From an uncultured Paracoccaceae bacterium (lineage in GTDB: Bacteria > Pseudomonadota > Alphaproteobacteria > Rhodobacterales > Rhodobacteraceae), in contig CANMPK010000001.1 of NCBI GenBank assembly GCA_947499725.1, forward strand, positions 248,001 through 312,000: a stretch of DNA of 64,000 nt, read 5' to 3'. The position numbers were made by a program, and so were the translations under genes. The notes beneath the pieces are model-generated. The model ran no database searches, was not told the origin of the DNA, and saw only the letters and a program-made list of their open reading frames with translations. Position 1 is the first letter of the stretch, and each line of letters starts with the position of its first letter. Shown one piece after another: positions 52,702-60,621 of the stretch.

Positions 52702-53867
52702 GTTGCACCTTCTGGGGTTAATCCAAGCTGCCCCATCAAAACGGTGGTGGCTGTGCGTAACCTAACAGCAAATCCGCCAGCAGCAACATCGGCTTCTGCC
52801 ACAAGGGGGACACGGATTTCCGGCAGATCATTGGGGGTCAGCACGAGTTCGGCCAAAACTTGACCTTTGGCAATCGGCGCTTCGATTGGGCCGTTGTAGA
52901 CAACTTCGGCTTTTACATCATCTTGCCCCAGAACAGGCAGCAAGACATTTACGTCTTTTTCAGCCACCAAGCCAACGCGGGGCGCGGTGCCCATCCAGAC
53001 TTCGGCCGTCGCGACGCGTTTGCCTTCTTTCAAAAGATTGTGCTCGCTGAACTGACGGAATGCCCAATTGGTGATTTGTTCTGATACTTCAGCGCGGGCT
53101 CTAGAGCTTTCCAACCCAGAAAGCGCGAATATCACGCGGCGTTGTCCCTGACGGGCAGATCCAACCAAACCATATCCGGCCTCGTTGGTGTGGCCAGTTT
53201 TCAATCCATCCGCCCCAATTCCGAGCTTCAGAAGTGGATTGCGGTTTTGCGTGTTTTGCGGCGCACGCCCGTCAAAGGCGAATTCAGTTTCAGAGAACAT
53301 CGCATAGAACTCTGGGAACTCTGTGATCAACAAGTTCCCCAGCAACACGAGATCGCGCATGGACATGCGTTGCCCCGGCGATGGCCAACCGTTTGAATTG
53401 TCAAAAGTGGAGTTTGTCATACCCAGTTGACGGGCCTTCAGAGTCATCTGGCGGGCAAAGCCGGCCTCTGTGCCATCTGGGCTTAAGGTTTCGGCAATAA
53501 CCGCACAGGCATCATTCCCAGAAAGAACGATGATGCCTCTTAGCAGATCAGATACTTTGACACGGTCCGTGGTATCCAGAAACATTGTGGATCCACCATA
53601 GTCCATCGCATGTTGCGAAACCGGCAGGCGTTCTTCCATCGATAGGCGTCCGTCGCGGATGGCCTCGAATGCCATGTAGAGTGTCATCAATTTTGACATA
53701 GACGCCGGTGGCAAGGATTCATCGGCATTCTTGGACAGCAAAACCGTGCCTGTGGCTTGGTCCAGAACAAACGCAGCTTTCGCACGCGTTTCAAAAGCGG
53801 AGGCTGGCACGGCTAAAAGAGCCGTCGCCATAAGGGTGGCAATCAGTTGCTTTTTCATGCGGTTCAT
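52698..53867 (-). CDS. dacC: D-alanyl-D-alanine carboxypeptidase (PBP5/6-type)
   Basis: The periplasmic enzyme trims the terminal D-alanine of peptidoglycan pentapeptides. The 389-residue protein has an N-terminal signal peptide (LIATLMATALLAVPASAFET), the SxxK motif PPASMSKLMTLYMAF, SxN in VLSGNDACAVIAE, and KTG in LKTGHTNEAGYGLVG. A C-terminal beta domain follows (about 285-385) without an obvious amphipathic anchor in the last residues. The ATG at 53867 has an AAGGGAG site. It follows the SPOR protein gene by 18 bases. Confidence 0.95.
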   Translation of the reverse strand: MNRMKKQLIATLMATALLAVPASAFETRAKAAFVLDQATGTVLLSKNADESLPPASMSKLMTLYMAFEAIRDGRLSMEERLPVSQHAMDYGGSTMFLDTTDRVKVSDLLRGIIVLSGNDACAVIAETLSPDGTEAGFARQMTLKARQLGMTNSTFDNSNGWPSPGQRMSMRDLVLLGNLLITEFPEFYAMFSETEFAFDGRAPQNTQNRNPLLKLGIGADGLKTGHTNEAGYGLVGSARQGQRRVIFALSGLESSRARAEVSEQITNWAFRQFSEHNLLKEGKRVATAEVWMGTAPRVGLVAEKDVNVLLPVLGQDDVKAEVVYNGPIEAPIAKGQVLAELVLTPNDLPEIRVPLVAEADVAAGGFAVRLRTATTVLMGQLGLTPEGAT

Positions 53868-53885
53868 TCTGACGCTCCCTTTGCG

Positions 53886-54731
53886 TTAGTTGGTTACAGC
53901 ATAGGCATCGGTGAAGCCTGTTCCGTGAATTTTCTTGATCAGTGCGGCGCGCTCAGATTTTGACGTCGCTGGCCCAACGACAACGCGCCAGAAGGTTTTG
54001 CCTTTGATGGTTTGCTCTTTGACCGTTGGGACCATGCCAGCAGTGCGCATCTGTGAGGCAGCATTTTCGGCATTGGCTTTTACGCTAAAGATACCAATCT
54101 GAACGAAAGCTTTATCCAGCGTGCTGGTTGCTGCAGGTTTCGGTGTCGGGGCAGGGGCAGCGACTGGGCTTGCGGCTTCAGAGGCATCAATGGCTGCAGC
54201 CGCAGACAGAACAGGGTCCAGCGCCTCTGTTTCAACAGGGGCGGCTTCTTGAACCGTTTCTTCAATTTCCGGTGCGACTTGCTGTTCTTCTCGGCGCAAA
54301 GCCGTCACTTCAAGCTCGACCGGTTGACCCGCCAGCATAGACAGCGCCGCGGCAGCGTCAGATGACACCTGCAGGCGTGGGCCAGGAATGGCGCGCTCGC
54401 GGCGGAACAAGGCGCCAATTACAAACTTACCATTTGCCTTGTTACGAATAATCACGCGTTCAGGGTCGCCGACGTCAGGATGTGCGACCCAAACGCCGCC
54501 AAGGCTCGGGCGACCATCCCACAGGCCTGCTTCGGAAGCTGAAAAAATTTCAGGGGCTTCAACATCGCGTTCAACGATGGTTGCCGAGGTTGCATTGCTT
54601 GGCGTTCCGTCTTCATTTAGGCGCTGCGTATTGAAGCTCCCCAAAGGTTCACAGGCCGCCAAGCCCAAAACGGTTGTCGCCAAAAGCAAAGCACGCGCTG
54701 TTTTGCTTTGCGTCATTTCGAATTTCATCAT
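53886..54731 (-). CDS. SPOR-domain lipoprotein
   Basis: The 281-residue protein has a lipoprotein signal (LLLATTVLGLAACEPLG, cysteine at about residue 27), an RlpA-like or unassigned middle region (about 60-150), an alanine/proline/glutamate-rich linker (about 160-205), and a C-terminal SPOR domain (about 208-280: KAFVQIGIFSVKANAENAAS and FWRVVVGPATSKSERAALIK). SPOR domains bind glycan strands without stem peptides, mostly at the septum. Next to dacC it should act in cell-wall remodelling or division. The start has AAAGGG upstream. Confidence 0.9.
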   Translation of the reverse strand: MMKFEMTQSKTARALLLATTVLGLAACEPLGSFNTQRLNEDGTPSNATSATIVERDVEAPEIFSASEAGLWDGRPSLGGVWVAHPDVGDPERVIIRNKANGKFVIGALFRRERAIPGPRLQVSSDAAAALSMLAGQPVELEVTALRREEQQVAPEIEETVQEAAPVETEALDPVLSAAAAIDASEAASPVAAPAPTPKPAATSTLDKAFVQIGIFSVKANAENAASQMRTAGMVPTVKEQTIKGKTFWRVVVGPATSKSERAALIKKIHGTGFTDAYAVTN

Positions 54732-54920
54732 GACATGCCCTTTGCCTGAATCGCACGCCGTTATCGGCGCATTAGGATCTGCCTATGGTTGGCGACCCTT
54801 TTTGTTAACGACACTCTAGCCATTGTAACGCCTTGTGAAAAGGCCGCGCGACAGGATCGGCAAAAAATCCCCATTTTCGACTTTAAGAATCAAATCTTTG
54901 CCAGTAAATCAGGTCGCGTC

Positions 54921-55010
54921 GGAGAAGTGGCAGAGTGGTCGAATGCACCGGTCTTGAAAACCGACGAGGGTTAACGCCCTCCGTGGGTTCGAATCCCACC
55001 TTCTCCGCCA
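54921..55010 (+). tRNA. tRNA-Ser(UGA)
   Basis: This is a class II tRNA. The acceptor arm GGAGAAG pairs with CTTCTCC, and CCA is encoded at 55008-55010. The anticodon loop CTTGAAA gives anticodon TGA at 54955-54957. A long variable arm (GAGGGTTAACGCCCTC) and the T arm GTGGGTTCGAATCCCAC follow. The bottom of the anticodon stem has one C-A mismatch. It reads UCN serine codons. Confidence 0.96.
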
Positions 55011-55092
55011 TCACCACAAAAGTGATTGCTTATTTTGCAGGCGCAGCATTGATGCTCCGCATGTCAGTTTTGTGACGGATTTTAAAAAATAA

Positions 55093-55157
55093 TGTAATCT
55101 TTACAGCTTATTACAGGGCTTTTCTGTCTTTGTAGTCAGCTTGCCTACACGTGTAGG
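55093..55157. promoter_or_regulatory. two palindromes in the algD upstream region
   Basis: TGTAATCTTTACA (55093-55105; five-base arms, three-base centre) and CCTACACGTGTAGG (55144-55157; a perfect 14-base palindrome) lie between tRNA-Ser and algD, 91 bases or more upstream of the algD start. The region is AT-richer than its surroundings and must contain the operon promoter. Both are candidate operators; the cognate regulators are unknown. Confidence 0.5.
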
Positions 55158-55247
55158 GTACTTTCCCGACTTACCAATTTTGCGGCGTCGCAGCATCGTC
55201 GAAGTGAACCTGAATTCAATATTCATTTGCTTCCGTGTGAGGACGAT

Positions 55248-56567
55248 ATGGCATCAATTAGTATCTTTGGAATTGGATATGTCGGCGTGGTCGCCGCGGC
55301 ATGTTTGGCAAAAGACGGTCACAAGGTGATCGCAGTGGACGTCGACCAAGGTAAGATCGACGCAATCAATAACGGTCTGTCTCCAATCGTTGAAAACGGT
55401 TTGGACGAGCTGGTGAAAGAAACCGTCGACTCTGGCCGCCTTGAAGCGACAGACGACGTGCAATACGCCATCGACAACACATCGGCTTCTTTCGTCTGCG
55501 TGGGCACACCAAGTGCGCCAGACGGCTCTGTGGGTTTGAAATACGTCGAGATCGTATGTGAGAACATCGGTAAGGCGCTGGCCGCGAAAGAAGACTTCCA
55601 CTCTGTCATCATTCGCTCGACCATCGTTCCGGGCAGCACCGAGACCACCTGTATCCCAACCCTTGAAAAGGCCTCTGGCAAAACAGCAGGCGAGGGCTTT
55701 GGCGTAGGCTATTACCCAGAATTCCTGAGGGAAAGCACCGCGATCGAAGATTACTACGATCCGGGTCTGATCGTATTTGGTGCGCTGGAAGATAAAACAG
55801 CGGCAATCCTGACGGAAATCAACGAACAGCTGAATTGTGAAATTCACTGTGTCGACGTGCGCACAGCCGAGATGGTGAAATACACATCCAACACCTGGCG
55901 CGCGGTCAAAGTGACCTATGCCAATGAAATCGGAAACATCGCCAAAGCCTGCGGTCTGGATGGTCAGACTGTCATGGAAATCCTTTGCTCAGACACCAAG
56001 GTGAACATTTCGCCTTACTTCATGCGTCCGGGCTTTGCTTTCGGCGGGTCCTGCTTGCCGAAAGATGTGCGTGCATTGCGGCATCTGGCGCAAAGCAAAG
56101 GTGCCCCCTCTTTGCTGATGGATGCCGTTTTGCACGCCAACGAAGCGCAGATCGCAAAGGCCGAGCAGATGATCGCAGAGTCTAAGGTCAAAAAGATCGG
56201 TATGGTTGGCGTCAGCTTCAAACCGGGCACTGATGATCTGCGTGAAAGCCCATTGGCCGAATTGGCAGCGCGTCTGATCAAAAGCGGCGTGAACGTCGAG
56301 ATTTTCGATCCGTTTGTGCAAGAAGCCTATGAGAACGGTAATTCCACCGCCGGTCGCGGCAACGATGTCGTGCCTGATCTGGCGGCGCGTATCGTGCCAG
56401 AATTGGGCGCTTTGATCGAAAGCTCTGACGCAATCGTTGTCGGCAACATCTACAAAGAAGCTGTGGAAATGCTGGGCGAAGTCTCTGAAAGTAAACCGAT
56501 GTTCGATCTCACGCGCTTGCGCCGTGATCTGACAACATCCGGTGAATACGAAGGCATTTGCTGGTAA
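55248..56567 (+). CDS. algD: GDP-mannose 6-dehydrogenase
   Basis: AlgD oxidises GDP-mannose twice to GDP-mannuronate, the monomer donor of alginate. The 439-residue protein has the NAD motif ISIFGIGYVGVVAAACLAKD, YYPEFLRESTAIEDYYDPGL, the catalytic cysteine in FAFGGSCLPKDVRALRHLA, and VSFKPGTDDLRESPLAELA. The GSCLPKDVRAL form favours GMD over UDP-glucose dehydrogenase. The ATG at 55248 is used because TGAGGA precedes it; seven upstream codons are also open. It is the first gene of an alginate-type operon and is followed by alg8 within 6 bases. Confidence 0.93.
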   Translation: MASISIFGIGYVGVVAAACLAKDGHKVIAVDVDQGKIDAINNGLSPIVENGLDELVKETVDSGRLEATDDVQYAIDNTSASFVCVGTPSAPDGSVGLKYVEIVCENIGKALAAKEDFHSVIIRSTIVPGSTETTCIPTLEKASGKTAGEGFGVGYYPEFLRESTAIEDYYDPGLIVFGALEDKTAAILTEINEQLNCEIHCVDVRTAEMVKYTSNTWRAVKVTYANEIGNIAKACGLDGQTVMEILCSDTKVNISPYFMRPGFAFGGSCLPKDVRALRHLAQSKGAPSLLMDAVLHANEAQIAKAEQMIAESKVKKIGMVGVSFKPGTDDLRESPLAELAARLIKSGVNVEIFDPFVQEAYENGNSTAGRGNDVVPDLAARIVPELGALIESSDAIVVGNIYKEAVEMLGEVSESKPMFDLTRLRRDLTTSGEYEGICW

Positions 56568-56572
56568 ATCCG

Positions 56573-58039
56573 ATGCTGGGTCATATCGTATACTTCTCTG
56601 TCATTGTCCTTCTGGTGTCGCTGATCCCAGCCGAAAGGTTGGGCGCGGCCGAGGAAGCCCTGATTGTCATCGGGTTCCTGGGCGCGTGGCGCTACAGCTG
56701 GGCTTTGATCAACTTTACCAGAGCCATCTATTTCAGACGGTTTGCTTACCCAAGCCGTAAGGCGAAGGCCTTTGAAACTTACGATATGCGCCCGCGTCCG
56801 GCACATGCCTTTTTCCTAACCACAAGCTATAAGATTGAGCCGGACGTGACGATCCCCGTCTATTCCAGCGTCTTCCGCGCTGCGGCTCAATCTGAAGGTG
56901 GGGCCACCATTGTGTCATCCGTTGTGGATGGCGCAGATGAGCGGCTGATCCGCCAGATTTTCTCTTCGATGCCTGTCGACATGTCCGGTGTAAAACTGGT
57001 GGTGGACCGCATCCCAGGCACAGGCAAACGCGATGCTTTGGCCCGTGCGCTGGCTTTGATTGCCCGCGAGTGCCCGACAAAAGATGATATCGTGACCTTT
57101 GTCGATGGCGATAGCTGTGTGCCCGAAGACATCGTTGCGACTACCGCGCCTTTCTTCACCAATCCTAAAATTGGCGCGCTGACCACTGACGAAGCGGTCG
57201 ACATCCCTGACGAAGGCCTGTTCAAAGATTGGTTCGAGCTGCGCTTTGACCAACGACAGGTGATGATGTGCTCTATGGGCCTATCCAACCGCGTTCTGAC
57301 GTTGACGGGCCGTATGTCTGTCTTCCGCGCCGACCTTGCGACAGACCCTGATTTCATTCGCCTGGTGAAGGCGGATTATATCGACCACTGGCGCCTCGGC
57401 CGTGTGAACTTCCTGACCGGTGATGACAAATCCACGTGGTTCTGGCTGCTGAAAAATGGCTGGCAGTTGGCGTACTTGCCAGATGTGAAATCCGTCTCGA
57501 TGGAAACGCAGCCAAAGCCAGGTTTCTTCGACAGTGCGATCACGCTGATGGTACGCTGGTTTGGCAATATGCTGCGCACAAACGCACGCGCGCTGAAACT
57601 GCCACAGTCCAAAATCGGCCTGTTCACGTGGTGGTCGATCTTCGATCAAAACCTGTCGATTTGGACAACACTTGCAGGGCCGATCTCTGCCATTGCGGCG
57701 GCCATCTTCTTCGACCCAATTGTTATTCCCGCCTACATCGCTTGGGTAATGTTCACACGCTACATGTTTTGCTTGGCCATCTGCCTGTTCCGCGGCACCA
57801 GCTTTCCGGTCACCTATCCGTTCTTGCTGTATTTCGGCCAATTGGTCGGCGCCGCGGTCAAAAGCTTCGTGTTCTTCCGCTTGGATCGCCAGAAATGGAC
57901 CCGCCAAGCCACGGCTGGCCAGAAGAAAGCCAAGCTTCCGTTTTGGCAATCCATCCGCTTTTCAAGCTCCTTTTATCTCCACGCAATCGCGATCGGTTGG
58001 CTGTCCTTAGCCGTGCTTTTCCTGACCGGTGTCGCATAA
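56573..58039 (+). CDS. alg8: Alg8-like mannuronan synthase (GT2)
   Basis: This inner-membrane family 2 glycosyltransferase polymerises mannuronate from GDP-mannuronate. The 488 residues include two N-terminal membrane spans (IVYFSVIVLLVSLIPAERL and the following segment), a cytoplasmic GT2 domain with the metal aspartates in VTFVDGDSCVPEDIVAT, FLTGDDKSTWFWLLKNGWQL and the RW motif MVRWFGNMLRTNARAL, then about four C-terminal spans. The RWxGNMLR pattern is typical of Alg8. ATG 56573 is used; TTG 56558 overlapping algD is also possible. Neither has a strong ribosome site. Confidence 0.92.
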   Translation: MLGHIVYFSVIVLLVSLIPAERLGAAEEALIVIGFLGAWRYSWALINFTRAIYFRRFAYPSRKAKAFETYDMRPRPAHAFFLTTSYKIEPDVTIPVYSSVFRAAAQSEGGATIVSSVVDGADERLIRQIFSSMPVDMSGVKLVVDRIPGTGKRDALARALALIARECPTKDDIVTFVDGDSCVPEDIVATTAPFFTNPKIGALTTDEAVDIPDEGLFKDWFELRFDQRQVMMCSMGLSNRVLTLTGRMSVFRADLATDPDFIRLVKADYIDHWRLGRVNFLTGDDKSTWFWLLKNGWQLAYLPDVKSVSMETQPKPGFFDSAITLMVRWFGNMLRTNARALKLPQSKIGLFTWWSIFDQNLSIWTTLAGPISAIAAAIFFDPIVIPAYIAWVMFTRYMFCLAICLFRGTSFPVTYPFLLYFGQLVGAAVKSFVFFRLDRQKWTRQATAGQKKAKLPFWQSIRFSSSFYLHAIAIGWLSLAVLFLTGVA

Positions 58040-58060
58040 GTCTCTGAATTGGAACCAGAT

Positions 58061-59167
58061 ATGAGTAACGCAGAAATCACCCAATCCACCGACCAAGGCG
58101 CGCAGTCCATTCCGGATGGGTTTGTCTTTGAAGACGAGCATCCGCAACTGAAATTGCCGTTCACTGCCGCCATTGGAGACCGCAAACTCGAAGGTGAAAG
58201 CCTTTCCATCACAAAGGCGATTGTCTCAGGATTGCTGCCTCCTTTTGATGGGGAACGGGAAGAACTGGTAAGCCTGCGCTTTGATTTTGACGGTTTTTCG
58301 ATCAACATGTTTATCGAAGCTTTTGTCACGCAATCCGGCGAAAGCGACGATCCTCGTGTAACCCTACGCTTCGCAGATCCGACGGGCGAGCACCTTGCCG
58401 CTCTGCGCTACATTCTGAACAGCTTTATCGCAGGCCATGTCGTGAATATGGGGCAGCTTTTGGGCTTTACGGGCCCAACGGTTGTGAAGTCTCAACCAAA
58501 GCCGCTTGAAACACCAACCTCGCGCCGCATCATGAATGGTTTGCGCGCTGGCGCGGTCTTTGTGGCCGGTGTGACCTTGGTTTATGCAGCCACTACAGTT
58601 GTCTATAACCGTGTTGCCTTTCTGTATGAGGCCAATCCGGTGGTCTTATCCGTAGAGGGCCCTTCTTTGCGTGCCACATCGGCTGGCCAGATCACTTTTA
58701 TCAACACAGAGGCAGGGCAGGGCGATGTGGCCTATTCCATCCTGTCTACATCGGGTGATCTGCTGAGCACCCAAATGCCATGCGATTGCCAGATCGTTCT
58801 GACAGAAGGCATGACCACCGGTGCCACAGTTCTCGCGGGCGATCCGGTGCTGCAACTGGCTAATGAAGGCGCTGGCTTTGTTGGCGAAGCGACCGTTTCA
58901 GACGAAGGCATGGCACGCATCATCGCGGGCGATACGGCAGAGCTCGAAATGGCAAGTGGCCAGATCGTGCCGGTATCCCTCACCTTTAAACAAACAGCAG
59001 CTCTGGGTGGCATAGGTGTGCCAGCCAAGGTGGTTGTGTCGGAAGAATTTGAAAGCGCAACACAGTCTGGGGACGTTGGCCGTCTGCGCTTTCGAAACGG
59101 TTTCGCCGAAGATTGGCTGAAGCCGGTTGGTAACGCCATTGGCAGCCTGTTCGGAAAAGAATTTTAA
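58061..59167 (+). CDS. Alg44-like co-polymerase with degenerate PilZ-like domain
   Basis: The 368-residue protein has the Alg44 layout: an N-terminal PilZ-like domain (about 20-140), one membrane span (about 158-180, GAVFVAGVTLVYAATTVVYN), and a periplasmic HlyD-like part with ANPVVLSVEGPSLRATSAGQ and DPVLQLANEGAGFVGEA. Alg44 binds c-di-GMP and activates Alg8. Here the N-terminal RxxxR pair is missing (the segment reads EHPQLKLPFTAAIG) and the DxSxxG motif reads ESLSITKA. Response to c-di-GMP is therefore doubtful. The start is ATG 58061. It lies directly behind alg8. Confidence 0.82.
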   Translation: MSNAEITQSTDQGAQSIPDGFVFEDEHPQLKLPFTAAIGDRKLEGESLSITKAIVSGLLPPFDGEREELVSLRFDFDGFSINMFIEAFVTQSGESDDPRVTLRFADPTGEHLAALRYILNSFIAGHVVNMGQLLGFTGPTVVKSQPKPLETPTSRRIMNGLRAGAVFVAGVTLVYAATTVVYNRVAFLYEANPVVLSVEGPSLRATSAGQITFINTEAGQGDVAYSILSTSGDLLSTQMPCDCQIVLTEGMTTGATVLAGDPVLQLANEGAGFVGEATVSDEGMARIIAGDTAELEMASGQIVPVSLTFKQTAALGGIGVPAKVVVSEEFESATQSGDVGRLRFRNGFAEDWLKPVGNAIGSLFGKEF

Positions 59168-59214
59168 TTAAATCAAATACCTATCGTTGTTGCCTTCCGG
59201 AGGGGTGACAAAAA

Positions 59215-60621
59215 ATGGAGAAGGTTATGAAGGAAATTCACCCAATTATTCTGTGCGGAGGATCAGGCTCTCGTCTATGGCCTGTGTCTCGTGCACAAAG
59301 CCCGAAACAGTTCCAGCCTATCGCTGGTGCGGGCTCACTCTCGTTCTTCCAATCAACCATCCAACGCCACCGCATTGCGGGCTTTGCCAAGCCAACGGTT
59401 GTGACCGGTGTGGCCCACGCGCAAACCGTGATGCGCCAACTGGATGAGCTGCAATGTGACGCTGATGTCATTTGCGAACCTATGGGGCGTAACACAGGTC
59501 CAGCGGTGTTGGCGGCGGCAATCCATATCGCCAAAAAAGATCCAGAAGGTCTGTTGCTGGTCTTGCCATCCGATCACGTGATCACTGGCGAGTTGAACCA
59601 ACAAATCATGCAAATGCGCGAGTCTGCTGAAGCGGGGCGCATTGTGATCTTTGGTATCACCCCAGCCTATCCTGAAACCGGTTATGGCTACATCGTCGAT
59701 GGCGGGCCAATTCCAGCCTTTAGCAACCTGCACGAGGTAGAGCGTTTCGTTGAAAAGCCTCCTTTGCGCGAAGCTGCAGAACTGTTGGAGCGCGGCACAG
59801 CCTATTGGGCCTCTGGTATCTCTATGTTTACCGCATCGGAGATCATCAAAGAGATGCGCACCTACGATGAGACGACCTACAACACGGTCTTCTCTTCGAT
59901 CGATCAGGGTGAAATCAGCAATGACATGCTGTGCCTGCACCCGGATAGTTTCCGCCGTGCCACAAACGAACCAACCGAGCGTATCATCTTTGAACGTTCC
60001 AAAAAGGTTGCTCTGGCGCCACTTGATGTGGCGTGGGACGATGTGGGCTGCTGGACATCTATGCATGCCATTGGCAACGGGGATCAGCAGGGCAATGTCT
60101 TGCAAGGCGATGTTCTGGCGGTTGAAACCGAAAACGCCCTAGTGCGCGCAGACAAGCGCCTTGTGGCGGTTGTGGGCGTGTCCGATGTGATTGTGGTGGA
60201 TACCCCAGATGCGATCCTCGTGACCCAACGCGGCAAATGCCAAAGCGTGAAAAAGGTGGTTGAGGTTCTCAAAGAAGAACAGCGCCCCGAGGCTGTAGTT
60301 CCTTTGTCCAAAGACTTCCTTTGGGGCAAATCCACTCGCGTCATGCGCTCGGGCAATTTCGACATGACAGTGATCAAGATCAACCCAGGGGCCTCGATTA
60401 AGATCGATGCGATGCCAGGGCGTCAGTTGATTGCGGTTGGTGGTGACATTCAGGTCTTTGATGGCTTACGTCGCCAAGAAATCCCGATGGGTGAGCGTTT
60501 TGTTTTGCCCGCCCAAGGCCGCACCAGCCTGACCAACACCAAGACAGATTTCGTCGAAGCCTTGCTGGTCACGCTCAACAGCTCCGTTGAAAACCAAGTG
60601 CATATGGAGGCGGCGCAATAA
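59215..60621 (+). CDS. algA: mannose-1-phosphate guanylyltransferase (AlgA-like), degenerate isomerase domain
   Basis: The protein makes GDP-mannose from mannose 1-phosphate and GTP. It has 468 residues, the size of bifunctional AlgA/ManC. The guanylyltransferase motif is GGSGSRLWPVSRAQSPKQF, followed by EPMGRNTGPAVLAAA, LLVLPSDHVI, VERFVEKPP and DVAWDDVGCWTS. The C-terminal cupin region, where type II phosphomannose isomerases carry a QMHHHRxEHW metal motif, reads ASIKIDAMPGRQLIAVGGDI and has no histidines. Isomerase activity is probably lost; another gene must supply mannose 6-phosphate. The start follows GGAGGGG at nine bases. It overlaps the next gene by one base. Confidence 0.88.
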   Translation: MEKVMKEIHPIILCGGSGSRLWPVSRAQSPKQFQPIAGAGSLSFFQSTIQRHRIAGFAKPTVVTGVAHAQTVMRQLDELQCDADVICEPMGRNTGPAVLAAAIHIAKKDPEGLLLVLPSDHVITGELNQQIMQMRESAEAGRIVIFGITPAYPETGYGYIVDGGPIPAFSNLHEVERFVEKPPLREAAELLERGTAYWASGISMFTASEIIKEMRTYDETTYNTVFSSIDQGEISNDMLCLHPDSFRRATNEPTERIIFERSKKVALAPLDVAWDDVGCWTSMHAIGNGDQQGNVLQGDVLAVETENALVRADKRLVAVVGVSDVIVVDTPDAILVTQRGKCQSVKKVVEVLKEEQRPEAVVPLSKDFLWGKSTRVMRSGNFDMTVIKINPGASIKIDAMPGRQLIAVGGDIQVFDGLRRQEIPMGERFVLPAQGRTSLTNTKTDFVEALLVTLNSSVENQVHMEAAQ

